This document shows, one piece after another, positions 6,271-12,924 of a stretch of 21,276 nucleotides of DNA; position 1 is the stretch's first letter, and every line of letters starts with the position of its first letter. The DNA lies in IMG/VR virus record IMGVR_UViG_3300021963_000767, positions 1-21,276 of that record; one strand, written 5' to 3'. The notes under the pieces are model-generated. The model saw only the letters and a list, made by a program, of their open reading frames with translations. It was not told where the DNA came from and ran no database searches. The position numbers and the translations under genes are program-made. Origin of the DNA: a virus.

Positions 6271-6524
6271 TGAAGATTCTCCATCAAAACTGTGACCCTG
6301 AATTAGCAAACGATAGAAGTTTGCCTTACAATGCTTACCTAGTTACCTATGAAATCGATGGAGCAATTGCATATGACTTAGTTATCCCAGACAAACAAGT
6401 AGAGATCTTTGATTACTACTGGGATAGATATAGAGAAGGTCTGAAAGGTTGGAAGCAATCTGAAGGAAGAGTAAACCCAAAACTATGGGGTAATAAACCA
6501 AAAGAAGAAAAGAAAAGGAGGTAA
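6270..6524 (+). CDS. Hypothetical phage protein, 84 aa
   Basis: The start is the ATG at 6270, which overlaps the upstream stop (TGATG) and has GGGGAGG (6254-6260) 9 nt before it. An in-frame ATG at 6252 lies before that ribosome site and is less likely. The product begins MKILHQNCDPELANDRSL, carries a tyrosine-rich middle (VEIFDYYWDRYREGLKGW) and a very basic tail (KPKEEKKRR). It looks like a small conserved cyanophage protein but I cannot name its family. It ends inside the ribosome site of the following gene, which points to one transcript. Confidence 0.8.
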   Translation: MKILHQNCDPELANDRSLPYNAYLVTYEIDGAIAYDLVIPDKQVEIFDYYWDRYREGLKGWKQSEGRVNPKLWGNKPKEEKKRR

Positions 6525-6526
6525 TT

Positions 6527-6922
6527 GTGGCAATTCAAATTACTAATACTGGCAATGATAATATTTTAAAAAACTTTGTTGGTATTAATACTCAAACGGA
6601 AGAGTTGATTCTTAAGTTGTATATAAACAATGCGACACCAACTTTAGTTAGTGCTTCTGATACTTTTGTGGAGGTGCAAGACGTTGGCGGGTATGAAGCT
6701 AAGACTTTGACTGCATCTAATTGGTCTATTAATGCAGGCACTGCAACTACAAATCCATTATTCTTTTCTTTCCAAACTTTTGTTGGTCAAATCTATGGTT
6801 ACTATCTTGTAGGCAAAGATTCGGGGGAAGTAATTGCTGCAGAGAGATTTAATTCTGGACCCTTTACGATTGCTAATCCTGGTGATACGGTAACAATTAC
6901 TGTGTCTATCTCGCTGATTTGA
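6527..6922 (+). CDS. Beta-rich virion-like protein, GTG start
   Basis: A 131-aa protein that begins at GTG 6527, 4 nt after a full AGGAGGT Shine-Dalgarno (6516-6522). It is rich in Thr, Asn and Val, has hardly any charged helices and ends in alternating beta sequence GDTVTITVSISLI, which recalls small structural or decoration proteins of tailed phages. No family is recognised. It is unusual that such a protein sits between rnh-side genes and the thyX/phoH block. Its TGA stop lies inside the -35 box of the next promoter. A chaperone or inhibitor role is also possible. Confidence 0.75.
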   Translation: MAIQITNTGNDNILKNFVGINTQTEELILKLYINNATPTLVSASDTFVEVQDVGGYEAKTLTASNWSINAGTATTNPLFFSFQTFVGQIYGYYLVGKDSGEVIAAERFNSGPFTIANPGDTVTITVSISLI

Positions 6923-6947
6923 CATCGAGAAAAATTTTTGATAAACT
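6919..6947 (+). promoter_or_regulatory. Sigma70-type promoter upstream of the thyX/phoH block
   Basis: TTGACA (6919-6924), 17 nt, TAAACT (6942-6947; 4 of 6 matches). The stop codon TGA (6920-6922) of the upstream gene is part of the -35 box. The start would be near 6954, giving a 14-nt leader that contains GAGG (6958-6961), 6 nt before the ATG at 6968. Confidence 0.7.
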
Positions 6948-6967
6948 AGTATGAGTTGAGGTAAAAC

Positions 6968-7318
6968 ATGTCAGATGAAATTATTGATGTGACATCAGAA
7001 CATATTGAAAATATTCCGCAAGAAAGAATAACAAAGGATGGAATGAATATTCCAGATCCTACTTTTATTGATGGACCTAGTGAAGAAGGACTAAAACAAA
7101 TTGAAGAGCGCAGAGCAGAAGTTTCTAATCTCCCTCAATTTCCAACAGAGTGGCAAGAAGAGTATACAGATGAAAATACAAAAGGGTTTGATGAAAATCT
7201 AAAACTCCCAGTCACTGCTACCATTAAACAGGATGAGATTAATAAACTCATCAAAAAGTATAAGCGTTATATGAAGAGCAACATCCGTGAAATTCGTCGT
7301 GTAGAAAATGATGTCTAA
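6968..7318 (+). CDS. Hypothetical acidic phage protein, 116 aa
   Basis: A hydrophilic protein with an acidic, probably disordered N-terminal two thirds (MSDEIIDVTSEHIENIPQ and later EEYTDENTKGFDENL) and a basic helical C-terminus (INKLIKKYKRYMKSN, IREIRRVEND). Clear GAGG site and own promoter at 6919. Its last codons overlap the thyX start by 11 nt. No family recognised. The split charge, an acidic arm plus a basic helix, would suit a nucleic-acid or adaptor role, but nothing proves it. Confidence 0.8.
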   Translation: MSDEIIDVTSEHIENIPQERITKDGMNIPDPTFIDGPSEEGLKQIEERRAEVSNLPQFPTEWQEEYTDENTKGFDENLKLPVTATIKQDEINKLIKKYKRYMKSNIREIRRVENDV

Positions 7319-7946
7319 TGTTAAACTGATTTCTGTTACGCCTGATGCAGAAAAGACAATGGCGTACGTTGCTAGAGTGTCTAATCCTAGCAACCAAGAG
7401 AATGAAAACTATGCAGGGCTACTTCGTTATTGCATCAAGCATAATCATTGGTCTGTGTTTGAGCAAGCTCATATGACTCTTGAGATTGAAACTACTCGTG
7501 CAATCTGTGCTCAGATTTTGCGTCACCGTAGTTTTACATATCAAGAATTTTCACAACGCTATGCAGATACTTCTCTGCTAACGGACCATATTCCTGTGCC
7601 AGATCTTCGTCGTCAGGATGAAAAGAACCGACAGAATTCTACGGATGACCTTGAAGGTTATCTAAAACTTAAACTAGAAGGTGAGATTCAAGAGCATTTT
7701 GAATCTGCAAATCGTCTTTACAAACGTCTTCTTAGTCATGGAGTTGCAAAGGAATGTGCTCGCATGGTGCTTCCTCTAGCAGTGCCAACTCGTATCTATA
7801 TGACTGGCTCGTGCAGGTCATGGATACATTATATTGATTTACGCTCAGCACATGGCACTCAGAAAGAGCATATGATTATCGCTGAGCAATGTCGTGAAGT
7901 ATTCAAACAACAGTTTCCAACAGTAGCAGAAGCATTGGAGTGGTGA
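7308..7946 (+). CDS. thyX: Flavin-dependent thymidylate synthase (ThyX)
   Basis: A 212-aa ThyX, which methylates dUMP to dTMP with methylene-tetrahydrofolate, FAD and NADPH. The signature RHRX7S is present as RHRSFTYQEFS at 72-82, followed by QRYAD. The upstream segment HNHWSVFEQAHMTLEIE (45-61) and the C-terminal RSWIHYIDLRSAHGTQKE (residues about 171-188) match the family. Length is typical (about 210-250). Two ATGs in a row (7308 and 7311) are possible starts; neither has a strong ribosome site, and both overlap the previous gene, so coupling is likely. T4 itself uses the unrelated ThyA-type enzyme, so this is a cyanophage replacement. Confidence 0.96.
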   Translation: MMSNVKLISVTPDAEKTMAYVARVSNPSNQENENYAGLLRYCIKHNHWSVFEQAHMTLEIETTRAICAQILRHRSFTYQEFSQRYADTSLLTDHIPVPDLRRQDEKNRQNSTDDLEGYLKLKLEGEIQEHFESANRLYKRLLSHGVAKECARMVLPLAVPTRIYMTGSCRSWIHYIDLRSAHGTQKEHMIIAEQCREVFKQQFPTVAEALEW

Positions 7947-7947
7947 T

Positions 7948-8238
7948 ATGAATAATAAACCAGATATAGCAGAATTGCATAGACAATTTGAAGAGGTAAC
8001 ATCTGGAAAGACTAATCTTGCTATCAATAAAAATAGCAAGATGCGATTCCCATATGAATTTCTTGCTTCTGTAGATAGAGGGTGGATTCCTTGTGACATT
8101 TTGGAAGTAGATACCGAAAAAGAATTAGCAAAAGTTATATTTCCACATCCCGATTCTGCTGGATGGATGGAAACATGCGCTGGTGGTATCTTCGATCAGG
8201 TTGTGGAAATGTGGAGAGTTAGACTGAGAGAAGACTAA
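7948..8238 (+). CDS. Hypothetical protein, 96 aa
   Basis: Starts one base after the thyX stop with GGAG at 7937-7940, 7 nt before the ATG. The N-terminal third is helical and charged; the remainder has alternating hydrophobic residues (RGWIPCDILEVDTEKELAKV and WMETCAGGIFDQ) that suggest a small beta-barrel-like domain. No family is recognised. It is followed at once by a 57-aa gene with a similar short beta pattern, and both are co-translated with thyX. Confidence 0.8.
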   Translation: MNNKPDIAELHRQFEEVTSGKTNLAINKNSKMRFPYEFLASVDRGWIPCDILEVDTEKELAKVIFPHPDSAGWMETCAGGIFDQVVEMWRVRLRED

Positions 8239-8239
8239 T

Positions 8240-8413
8240 ATGTATTATGAATGCGACCTCAACGGCACTCCAGTATCTTGTCAACTCATCGAGTGGGATG
8301 AGATATCTGGTAAGTGTCTCATCGAATACTCTGACCGCATTGGGCTATTGCGTTTATGGGTAGACGGTGATAGAATAAGGGGAAGAGCGGTTCCCCAAGA
8401 AATTTCGTTATGA
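8240..8413 (+). CDS. Small hypothetical protein, 57 aa
   Basis: The ATG at 8240 opens 57 codons to TGA at 8411-8413. The sequence begins MYYECDLNGTPVSCQLIEWD and includes KCLIEYSDRIGLLRLWVDGD; it looks like a compact beta-strand protein. The start follows the previous stop by one base, and the stop overlaps the next ATG (ATGA at 8410). The perfect fit between two genes is strong support for it being real. Function unknown. Confidence 0.8.
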   Translation: MYYECDLNGTPVSCQLIEWDEISGKCLIEYSDRIGLLRLWVDGDRIRGRAVPQEISL

Positions 8414-8952
8414 ATATCTTCTACTTGAGTTACGACCCAAGAACCTGTGCCGCCGAGCACTGTGATAAGCATGTGGTTAAGATGATTGTTGAGTATGCTC
8501 AACTTCTCTCCACTGCTCATCGAGTGCTTGACGGCATTCCTTATAAGGAAAAGTCCCCAAAGGGAAAGACAGTGCAACGTTATATGCTTCCTTCTCCAAG
8601 AGAAAATATATTATACAAAGCATGTCACATCAATCACCCATCTGCTGCATGGGTTAGACAATCCAAGTCACACTATCGTTGGTTGTTTGATTTGTTTCAA
8701 CACTGTTGCGTAGAATACACTCGTAGATACAAAAACTATCATAGTAGTGAGAGTTTGATTAGTTATCTTTGGGTAGCACCATTCAATCTCAAAGACAATG
8801 GATGGCAAGATCCGCCCCCTGCTATGCCAGATATATATAAAGTGCCTGGTGATTCTATCCAGTCATATCGAAACTATTACATCGGAGAAAAAGTTTCCTT
8901 TGCAAGATGGAAATCTCCAGCAACTATCCCAACATGGTTTATTGAAAGTTAA
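8410..8952 (+). CDS. Conserved-looking phage protein, 180 aa, Cys/His-rich N-terminus
   Basis: Begins MNIFYLSYDPRTCAAEHCDK, then HVVKMIVEYAQLLSTAHR (21-38), then HPSAAWVRQS near residue 76 and a tryptophan-rich C-terminal half (LWVAPFNLKDNGWQDPPP; IPTWFIES). This combination, especially the start DPRxCAxxHCDKHVVKMxxEYAQLLSTAHR, is to my memory a conserved family in T4-like and other marine phages without known function. The conserved Cys, His and Asp residues at 13-21 look like a metal or catalytic site, which is inference. ATGA overlap with the upstream 57-aa gene. Confidence 0.85.
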   Translation: MNIFYLSYDPRTCAAEHCDKHVVKMIVEYAQLLSTAHRVLDGIPYKEKSPKGKTVQRYMLPSPRENILYKACHINHPSAAWVRQSKSHYRWLFDLFQHCCVEYTRRYKNYHSSESLISYLWVAPFNLKDNGWQDPPPAMPDIYKVPGDSIQSYRNYYIGEKVSFARWKSPATIPTWFIES

Positions 8953-8953
8953 T

Positions 8954-9196
8954 ATGGCAATCTATCCAATCATTCACAAAGAAACGGGTGAAAAGAAAGT
9001 CATTGAGATGAGTGTGCATGACATCACTCAATGGTATAAAGATAACCCTGAGTGGCAGCGCGACTGGTCAGAGGGATGTGCATCTCCTGGTGAAGTCGGT
9101 GACTGGCAAAACAGACTCGGCAACCGCAATCCTGGTTGGCGAGAAGTAATCAACAGGGTAGCAAATGTCCCTGGTTCTACTGTAGAGAAAATCTAA
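8954..9196 (+). CDS. Conserved-looking small cyanophage protein, 80 aa
   Basis: The frame extends further upstream into the previous gene, but the ATG at 8954, one base after that gene's stop, is the natural start. The product begins MAIYPIIHKETGEKKVIEMS, has an aromatic, acidic middle (WYKDNPEWQRDWSEG, 28-42) and ends NVPGSTVEKI. I recall near-identical small proteins in other cyanomyoviruses, with no known function. No Shine-Dalgarno is visible; coupling is likely. The following phoH starts two bases after its stop. Confidence 0.8.
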   Translation: MAIYPIIHKETGEKKVIEMSVHDITQWYKDNPEWQRDWSEGCASPGEVGDWQNRLGNRNPGWREVINRVANVPGSTVEKI

Positions 9197-9198
9197 TT

Positions 9199-9957
9199 AT
9201 GCCTGTAAAATCTAGAAAGAAGAATGGAGCAGTCGTGCCTCCTGGTATGAGTCTGAAGCAAATGAAGAGGAAGAAACCAATCAATGCTGAGTTACTCACA
9301 GACATTGAGCCTCTTACTGACAACCAAAGAAAATACTTTGAAGAGTATGCTAAGGATAAAAACATGTTTGCCTATGGTTGTGCAGGCACAGGTAAGACAT
9401 TTATCGCTTTGTATTTGGCATTGAAAGATGTTCTTAATGAGAATACCCCATACGAAAAGATTTATATTGTCCGCTCACTGGTCGCTACTAGGGAGATTGG
9501 TTTCCTGCCAGGCGATCACGAAGACAAGTCTTCCCTTTATCAAATTCCGTATAAGAATATGGTAAAGTATATGTTTGAGATGCCTAATGATGATGAGTTT
9601 GATAAGCTCTATTATAATCTCAAAGCACAGGAAACCATTTCTTTCTGGAGCACATCGTTTATTCGTGGCACTACTCTAGACAACTGCATCATTCTGATTG
9701 ACGAGATGCAGAATCTAAACTTCCATGAATTAGATTCGATTATCACTCGCGTAGGTCAAGACTCAAAGATTATTTTCTCTGGAGATGTTAGACAGTCTGA
9801 CCTCATCAAAACTCATGAGCGTAATGGCATCATTGATTTCATGCGTATCATTGAAACAATGGATGAGTTTGCAACAGTCGAATTCCAAATCGAAGACATT
9901 GTACGTAGCGGACTTGTCCGTAGTTATCTCATTAGTAAAACAAATCTAGGACTCTGA
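9199..9957 (+). CDS. phoH: PhoH-family ATPase
   Basis: A 252-aa PhoH-like P-loop ATPase. Walker A is GCAGTGKT (60-67); Walker B is IILIDEMQNL (164-173); the sensor region FSGDVRQSDL is at 193-202, and a C-terminal helical part follows. I choose the ATG at 9199; the open frame runs further upstream only by overlapping the previous gene. PhoH is a standard cyanophage auxiliary gene. It was linked to phosphate starvation through E. coli, but its true role is uncertain and RNA metabolism has been proposed. No pho box is evident near it, and it lies inside a multi-gene transcript, so phosphate control of this copy is not supported here. Confidence 0.95.
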   Translation: MPVKSRKKNGAVVPPGMSLKQMKRKKPINAELLTDIEPLTDNQRKYFEEYAKDKNMFAYGCAGTGKTFIALYLALKDVLNENTPYEKIYIVRSLVATREIGFLPGDHEDKSSLYQIPYKNMVKYMFEMPNDDEFDKLYYNLKAQETISFWSTSFIRGTTLDNCIILIDEMQNLNFHELDSIITRVGQDSKIIFSGDVRQSDLIKTHERNGIIDFMRIIETMDEFATVEFQIEDIVRSGLVRSYLISKTNLGL

Positions 9958-9958
9958 T

Positions 9959-10630
9959 ATGCTTTTTAATCATGTGCCTTTGACTCCAATTGAATTAATG
10001 GCGGAGATGGTAGACAATCGTAGATTGTATGCTGTGCCATCTGGCAATAAGTATCCTTCTATTACTACAGTGCTCTCTTGCAATCCAGAGAAGAAAGCTG
10101 GTATAATGAAGTGGAGACAAAGAGTAGGTGAAGAAAAAGCAAATCGAATTTCTAACCGTGCTGCCACACGCGGCACGGCGTTTCACCTTATGTGTGAAGA
10201 CTACCTAAATAATAGATACGATGAAACTAAATTCAAGGACAAACATTTGCCCTTGATGATGTTTAAGAATGCAAAACCAACACTAAACAGAATCAATAAC
10301 ATCTACGCTCAAGAGGCGGCACTATATTCAGACCACCTTGAGATTGCTGGTAGGGTTGATTGCATTGCGGAATTTGACGGGGAATTATCCATCATCGACT
10401 TCAAAACTTCTGCGGAAGAGAAAAAGATTGAATGGATTGAAGACTATCTCATTCAGGAAACAGCCTACGGTTGTATGCTGTATGAGCAATACAAACTAAA
10501 AGTTAATAAAATTGTTACCATCATCGCTTGTGAAAGCGGAGACACTCAGGTGTTTGTAGAAACACCAAAGAAGGAATACCTTCAAAAATTAATCGGTTAC
10601 ATAGACCTGTATAAAAAAACCTATGGATAA
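9959..10630 (+). CDS. PD-(D/E)XK-superfamily exonuclease
   Basis: A 223-aa nuclease-like protein. Motifs typical of the RecB/MGME1-like branch appear in order: RGTAFHLMCEDYL (71-83), GRVDCIAEFDG (131-141; D134), IIDFKTS (145-151; D147 and K149) and QETAY (166-170), the QxxxY motif of RecB-type nucleases. These residues would bind metal and cut DNA, most probably from ends. Such proteins are common in cyanophages next to phoH and gp32. AGGA at 9947-9950 is 8 nt before the ATG. Likely roles are degradation of host DNA or recombination. Which one cannot be told from sequence. Confidence 0.88.
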   Translation: MLFNHVPLTPIELMAEMVDNRRLYAVPSGNKYPSITTVLSCNPEKKAGIMKWRQRVGEEKANRISNRAATRGTAFHLMCEDYLNNRYDETKFKDKHLPLMMFKNAKPTLNRINNIYAQEAALYSDHLEIAGRVDCIAEFDGELSIIDFKTSAEEKKIEWIEDYLIQETAYGCMLYEQYKLKVNKIVTIIACESGDTQVFVETPKKEYLQKLIGYIDLYKKTYG

Positions 10631-10655
10631 AGAAAGCCTATTAGAGGATAAATTT

Positions 10656-10874
10656 ATGACAAGTGCAAAATTCTCACAGGAAGTTGAGAAGATTGCATCA
10701 CATAATGATATGAATTATATTGATGCTATCTTACATTACTGTGATATCAATAACATTGAAGTTGAAACAGTATCGAAACTGATTACAAAACCACTCAAAG
10801 AAAAGTTGAAGTTTGATGCACAAAAATTAAACTTCATCAAGAAAACATCTCGCGCAAAACTAATGTTGGTATGA
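10656..10874 (+). CDS. 33: Late-transcription coactivator, gp33-like
   Basis: A 72-aa protein from the ATG at 10656, chosen because AGAGG (10643-10647) is 8 nt upstream; an ATG at 10623, overlapping the exonuclease, has no ribosome site. The pattern FSQEVEKIASHNDMNYIDAI, then IEVETVSKLI, then LKEKLKFDAQKLNFI is what I remember for the phage late-transcription coactivator family of T4-like phages. gp33 joins the polymerase with gp55 and the sliding clamp to activate late promoters. Its position before gp32 agrees with T4, where 33, 59 and 32 are adjacent. The NATAAATA motifs elsewhere in this window are its expected targets. The stop overlaps the next ATG. Confidence 0.72.
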   Translation: MTSAKFSQEVEKIASHNDMNYIDAILHYCDINNIEVETVSKLITKPLKEKLKFDAQKLNFIKKTSRAKLMLV

Positions 10875-11215
10875 ATGACTTCTTCGACTCCGAAATAGTA
10901 CAGAATGAAGCTCGTGAAATGGAGTTTCTACAGATGAAAGCAATGGAGATGACTCTTGCTAGTCCTATGCAGGGTAGCAACGAAGATCAACTTGAATATA
11001 TTCGCACTGTTAGGTCTCTCATCGAGAAGCAGCAAATCTTTTACACCCGTCTAAAGCTCTCAGATGACCCTAGAGCGGTAGAGATGTGTGAGCAGATTGA
11101 GCAGGGTGCTAAGATGCTCTACGGGTGGTGGGAGACCGCCGACGTGCTCACTCTGATGAAGTCCATGCTGTCCAAGCTCGACGAATTTGAGAAGGAGATA
11201 GAGGCAGAGGGTTGA
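10871..11215 (+). CDS. DUF1825-family protein, cyanobacterial type
   Basis: A 114-aa protein starting with FFDSEIVQNEAREMEFLQ, with RSLIEKQQIFYTRLKLSDDP in the middle and a helical C-terminus (MKSMLSKLDEFEKEIEAEG). The start and the IEK..I...R..LS.D core match the DUF1825 family found throughout cyanobacteria, function unknown. Its presence suggests transfer from the host. The last 120 nt are visibly richer in G and C than the rest of the operon. The ATG overlaps the gp33-like stop (ATGA), and its own TGA is part of the gp32 promoter. T4 has no counterpart that I know; at this place T4 carries gene 59. Confidence 0.75.
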   Translation: MNDFFDSEIVQNEAREMEFLQMKAMEMTLASPMQGSNEDQLEYIRTVRSLIEKQQIFYTRLKLSDDPRAVEMCEQIEQGAKMLYGWWETADVLTLMKSMLSKLDEFEKEIEAEG

Positions 11216-11240
11216 CGCCGCCCCTCTGCCGTGTTATGAT
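11212..11240 (+). promoter_or_regulatory. Sigma70-type promoter of gp32
   Basis: TTGACG (11212-11217), 17 nt, TATGAT (11235-11240; 5 of 6 matches). The TGA stop of the DUF1825 gene (11213-11215) is inside the -35 box. Start near 11247, giving a leader of about 48 nt with GAGG at 11284-11287 before the ATG at 11295. Confidence 0.8.
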
Positions 11241-11294
11241 GAATCCGTGGCAGGCGTCACACAGACCAAATCCAAATTAATCCGAGGTAATCCT

Positions 11295-12209
11295 ATGTCT
11301 TTTGCTGACCTTAAGCGTAAGTCGCAAAACAATTTCGCAACTCTTACTAAAGAGTTGGAGAAAGCAAACTCTACTTCCAGTGCTGATGAGCGTTTCTGGA
11401 AGCCCAGTGTTGACACCGCTGGCAATGGTTTTGCTGTTATTCGTTTCCTGCCTGCTCCCGATGGCGAAGACCTGCCATTCGTTAAGCTCTACAGTCATGC
11501 CTTCCAAGGTCCAGGTGGTTGGTATATTGAAAACTCTCTGACCACTAACGGTGGCAAAGATCCTGTTGGCGAAGTGAATCGTAAACTGTGGAATAGTGGT
11601 CGTGATTCTGATAAAGAAACTGCTCGTAAGCAGAAGCGCAAACTGTCCTACTACTCCAACATCTATGTTGTGAGTGACAAGGCAAACCCTGAGAATGAGG
11701 GTAAGGTGTTTCTCTATAAGTATGGCAAGAAAATCTTTGACAAGATTATGGCTTCCATGCAACCTGAGTTTGAAGATGAAACTCCCATCAATCCTTTTGA
11801 TATGTGGGAAGGTGCTAACTTCAAACTGAAGATTACTAATGTTGCTGGTTACTGGAATTACGACAAATCTGAGTTTGCTGCTCCCGCTGCACTCGCAGCA
11901 GACGATGATACGCTGGAGAAAATTTGGCGTCAAGCAAACTCTCTTCAGGAGTTTGTTGCACCTTCTAACTTCAAGACCTATGAAGAGCTTGAAGAGCGTC
12001 TAAATCTGGTGCTCGGTATCACTCAGACTCCTTCTGTTGCTCGCGCACAAGTTGCCCGTCCTACTCTGGATGAAGAGATTGCAGATGAGGAAGACTTTGT
12101 TGCTCCCCGTCGTGAGCCTTCCCTTCCTAAGGTTGCTGCAACTGTGGGTGCTGATGAAGATGAAGATGATGCACTCAGTTACTTCGCTCGCCTCGCTGAG
12201 GAAGACTGA
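11295..12209 (+). CDS. 32: Single-stranded DNA-binding protein gp32
   Basis: A 304-aa gp32 homologue from the ATG at 11295, which follows GAGG by 7 nt; the frame stays open upstream to 11247, but that would need a GTG start without a ribosome site. The N-terminus MSFADLKRKSQNNF is the basic arm for cooperative binding. The core (FWKPSVD, AVIRFLPAP, GPGGWYIENSLTT, KLWNSGRDSDKETARKQKRK) carries the DNA-binding OB fold. The C-terminus is acidic and ends DALSYFARLAEED, the tail that recruits other replication proteins. The protein contains no cysteine at all, so the zinc site of T4 gp32 is absent. It has its own strong promoter and terminator, as expected for a protein needed in large amounts. 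Confidence 0.95.
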   Translation: MSFADLKRKSQNNFATLTKELEKANSTSSADERFWKPSVDTAGNGFAVIRFLPAPDGEDLPFVKLYSHAFQGPGGWYIENSLTTNGGKDPVGEVNRKLWNSGRDSDKETARKQKRKLSYYSNIYVVSDKANPENEGKVFLYKYGKKIFDKIMASMQPEFEDETPINPFDMWEGANFKLKITNVAGYWNYDKSEFAAPAALAADDDTLEKIWRQANSLQEFVAPSNFKTYEELEERLNLVLGITQTPSVARAQVARPTLDEEIADEEDFVAPRREPSLPKVAATVGADEDEDDALSYFARLAEED

Positions 12210-12237
12210 ATCCAAAATCCATAGTTAAAAATCAAAA

Positions 12238-12267
12238 GGGCGGAAAAAATTTCCGCCCAATTTTTTT
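12238..12267. terminator. Bidirectional terminator between gp32 and gp53
   Basis: GGGCGGAAA (12238-12246) pairs perfectly with TTTCCGCCC (12250-12258), followed by AA and seven T for the plus strand. On the minus strand the stem is followed by TTTTGATTTTT, so it can also end the convergent baseplate operon that stops at 12279. Confidence 0.92.
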
Positions 12268-12278
12268 GTCTAAAAAGT

Positions 12279-12923
12279 TTAACCTGTTTGTTTTAGTGTG
12301 CTACTAATGTAATTAGTAGATTCTGAATAAAGATTTTGCTTTCTAAATTCTGTTACGAAACTCTGTAAATAGATTGGTTTCAGAATATAGATTTCTCTCT
12401 TAGCATCATTCTCTTTGATTGCTTGGTCTAGATTGGTAATCCTGCGAGTAACATTAGTGCCAGCTCTTGTAGTATAGATGACAGTGGGTGTAGTCTTGTC
12501 AACGTATTTGAATACGCTGTTTACAAACCTTTCATCTACTGTAAGTCCTGCTTGTAGCACAGTGTTACCCTCAGCATTCACTACCTCTAGTGTTTCATAG
12601 TGGTGAGTAGCATCAGGATTCTCTACCATGTCTCTAATCTGCCACTCTCTTACTGGCCAATCAAACTGAGTGTTGATAATATTATTGGTGAGAGCAATCA
12701 CCCAATCGTAGAAAGGATTACCGTAAAATTCTTCAGAGATAGTGTCTAGTCTATCTACATCAGTGACAGCATACTTATTAAAGTATACTGAATACTGAAA
12801 GTAATCTTCATCTATTTTGAAACGACGAAAGAAATTCTTCGCAGTGATATACTCTGATTGTGAGAATGGAAACCTGATTGGTTTCTCGTCGTATTTAATA
12901 TCTGGTACAAATGAAAAATACAT
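12279..12923 (-). CDS. 53: Baseplate wedge subunit gp53
   Basis: A 214-aa gp53. Recognisable parts are YFSFVPDIKYDEKPI at the N-terminus, VDRLDTISEEFYGNPFYDW (about 56-74), which is the LysM-like segment of the family, and the C-terminal EIYILKPIYLQSF. gp53 clamps wedges together in the T4 baseplate. Length is near the T4 protein (196 aa). It is the last gene of the minus-strand baseplate set, 1 nt after gp48, and ends just before the shared terminator. Confidence 0.92.
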   Translation of the reverse strand: MYFSFVPDIKYDEKPIRFPFSQSEYITAKNFFRRFKIDEDYFQYSVYFNKYAVTDVDRLDTISEEFYGNPFYDWVIALTNNIINTQFDWPVREWQIRDMVENPDATHHYETLEVVNAEGNTVLQAGLTVDERFVNSVFKYVDKTTPTVIYTTRAGTNVTRRITNLDQAIKENDAKREIYILKPIYLQSFVTEFRKQNLYSESTNYISSTLKQTG

Positions 12924-12924
12924 A

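Noticed and set aside
11241-11294. T4-like autoregulatory pseudoknot in the gp32 leader
   Set aside because: T4 has one, but in this 54-nt leader I could find only short, unconvincing pairings.
11409-11431. TTGACA in the gp32 coding region as a promoter
   Set aside because: No -10-like box at 16-18 nt and it is inside a conserved coding segment.
11277-11933. 218-codon open frame on the minus strand
   Set aside because: Lies wholly antisense to gp32; no ribosome site, no family pattern, and gp32 is certain.
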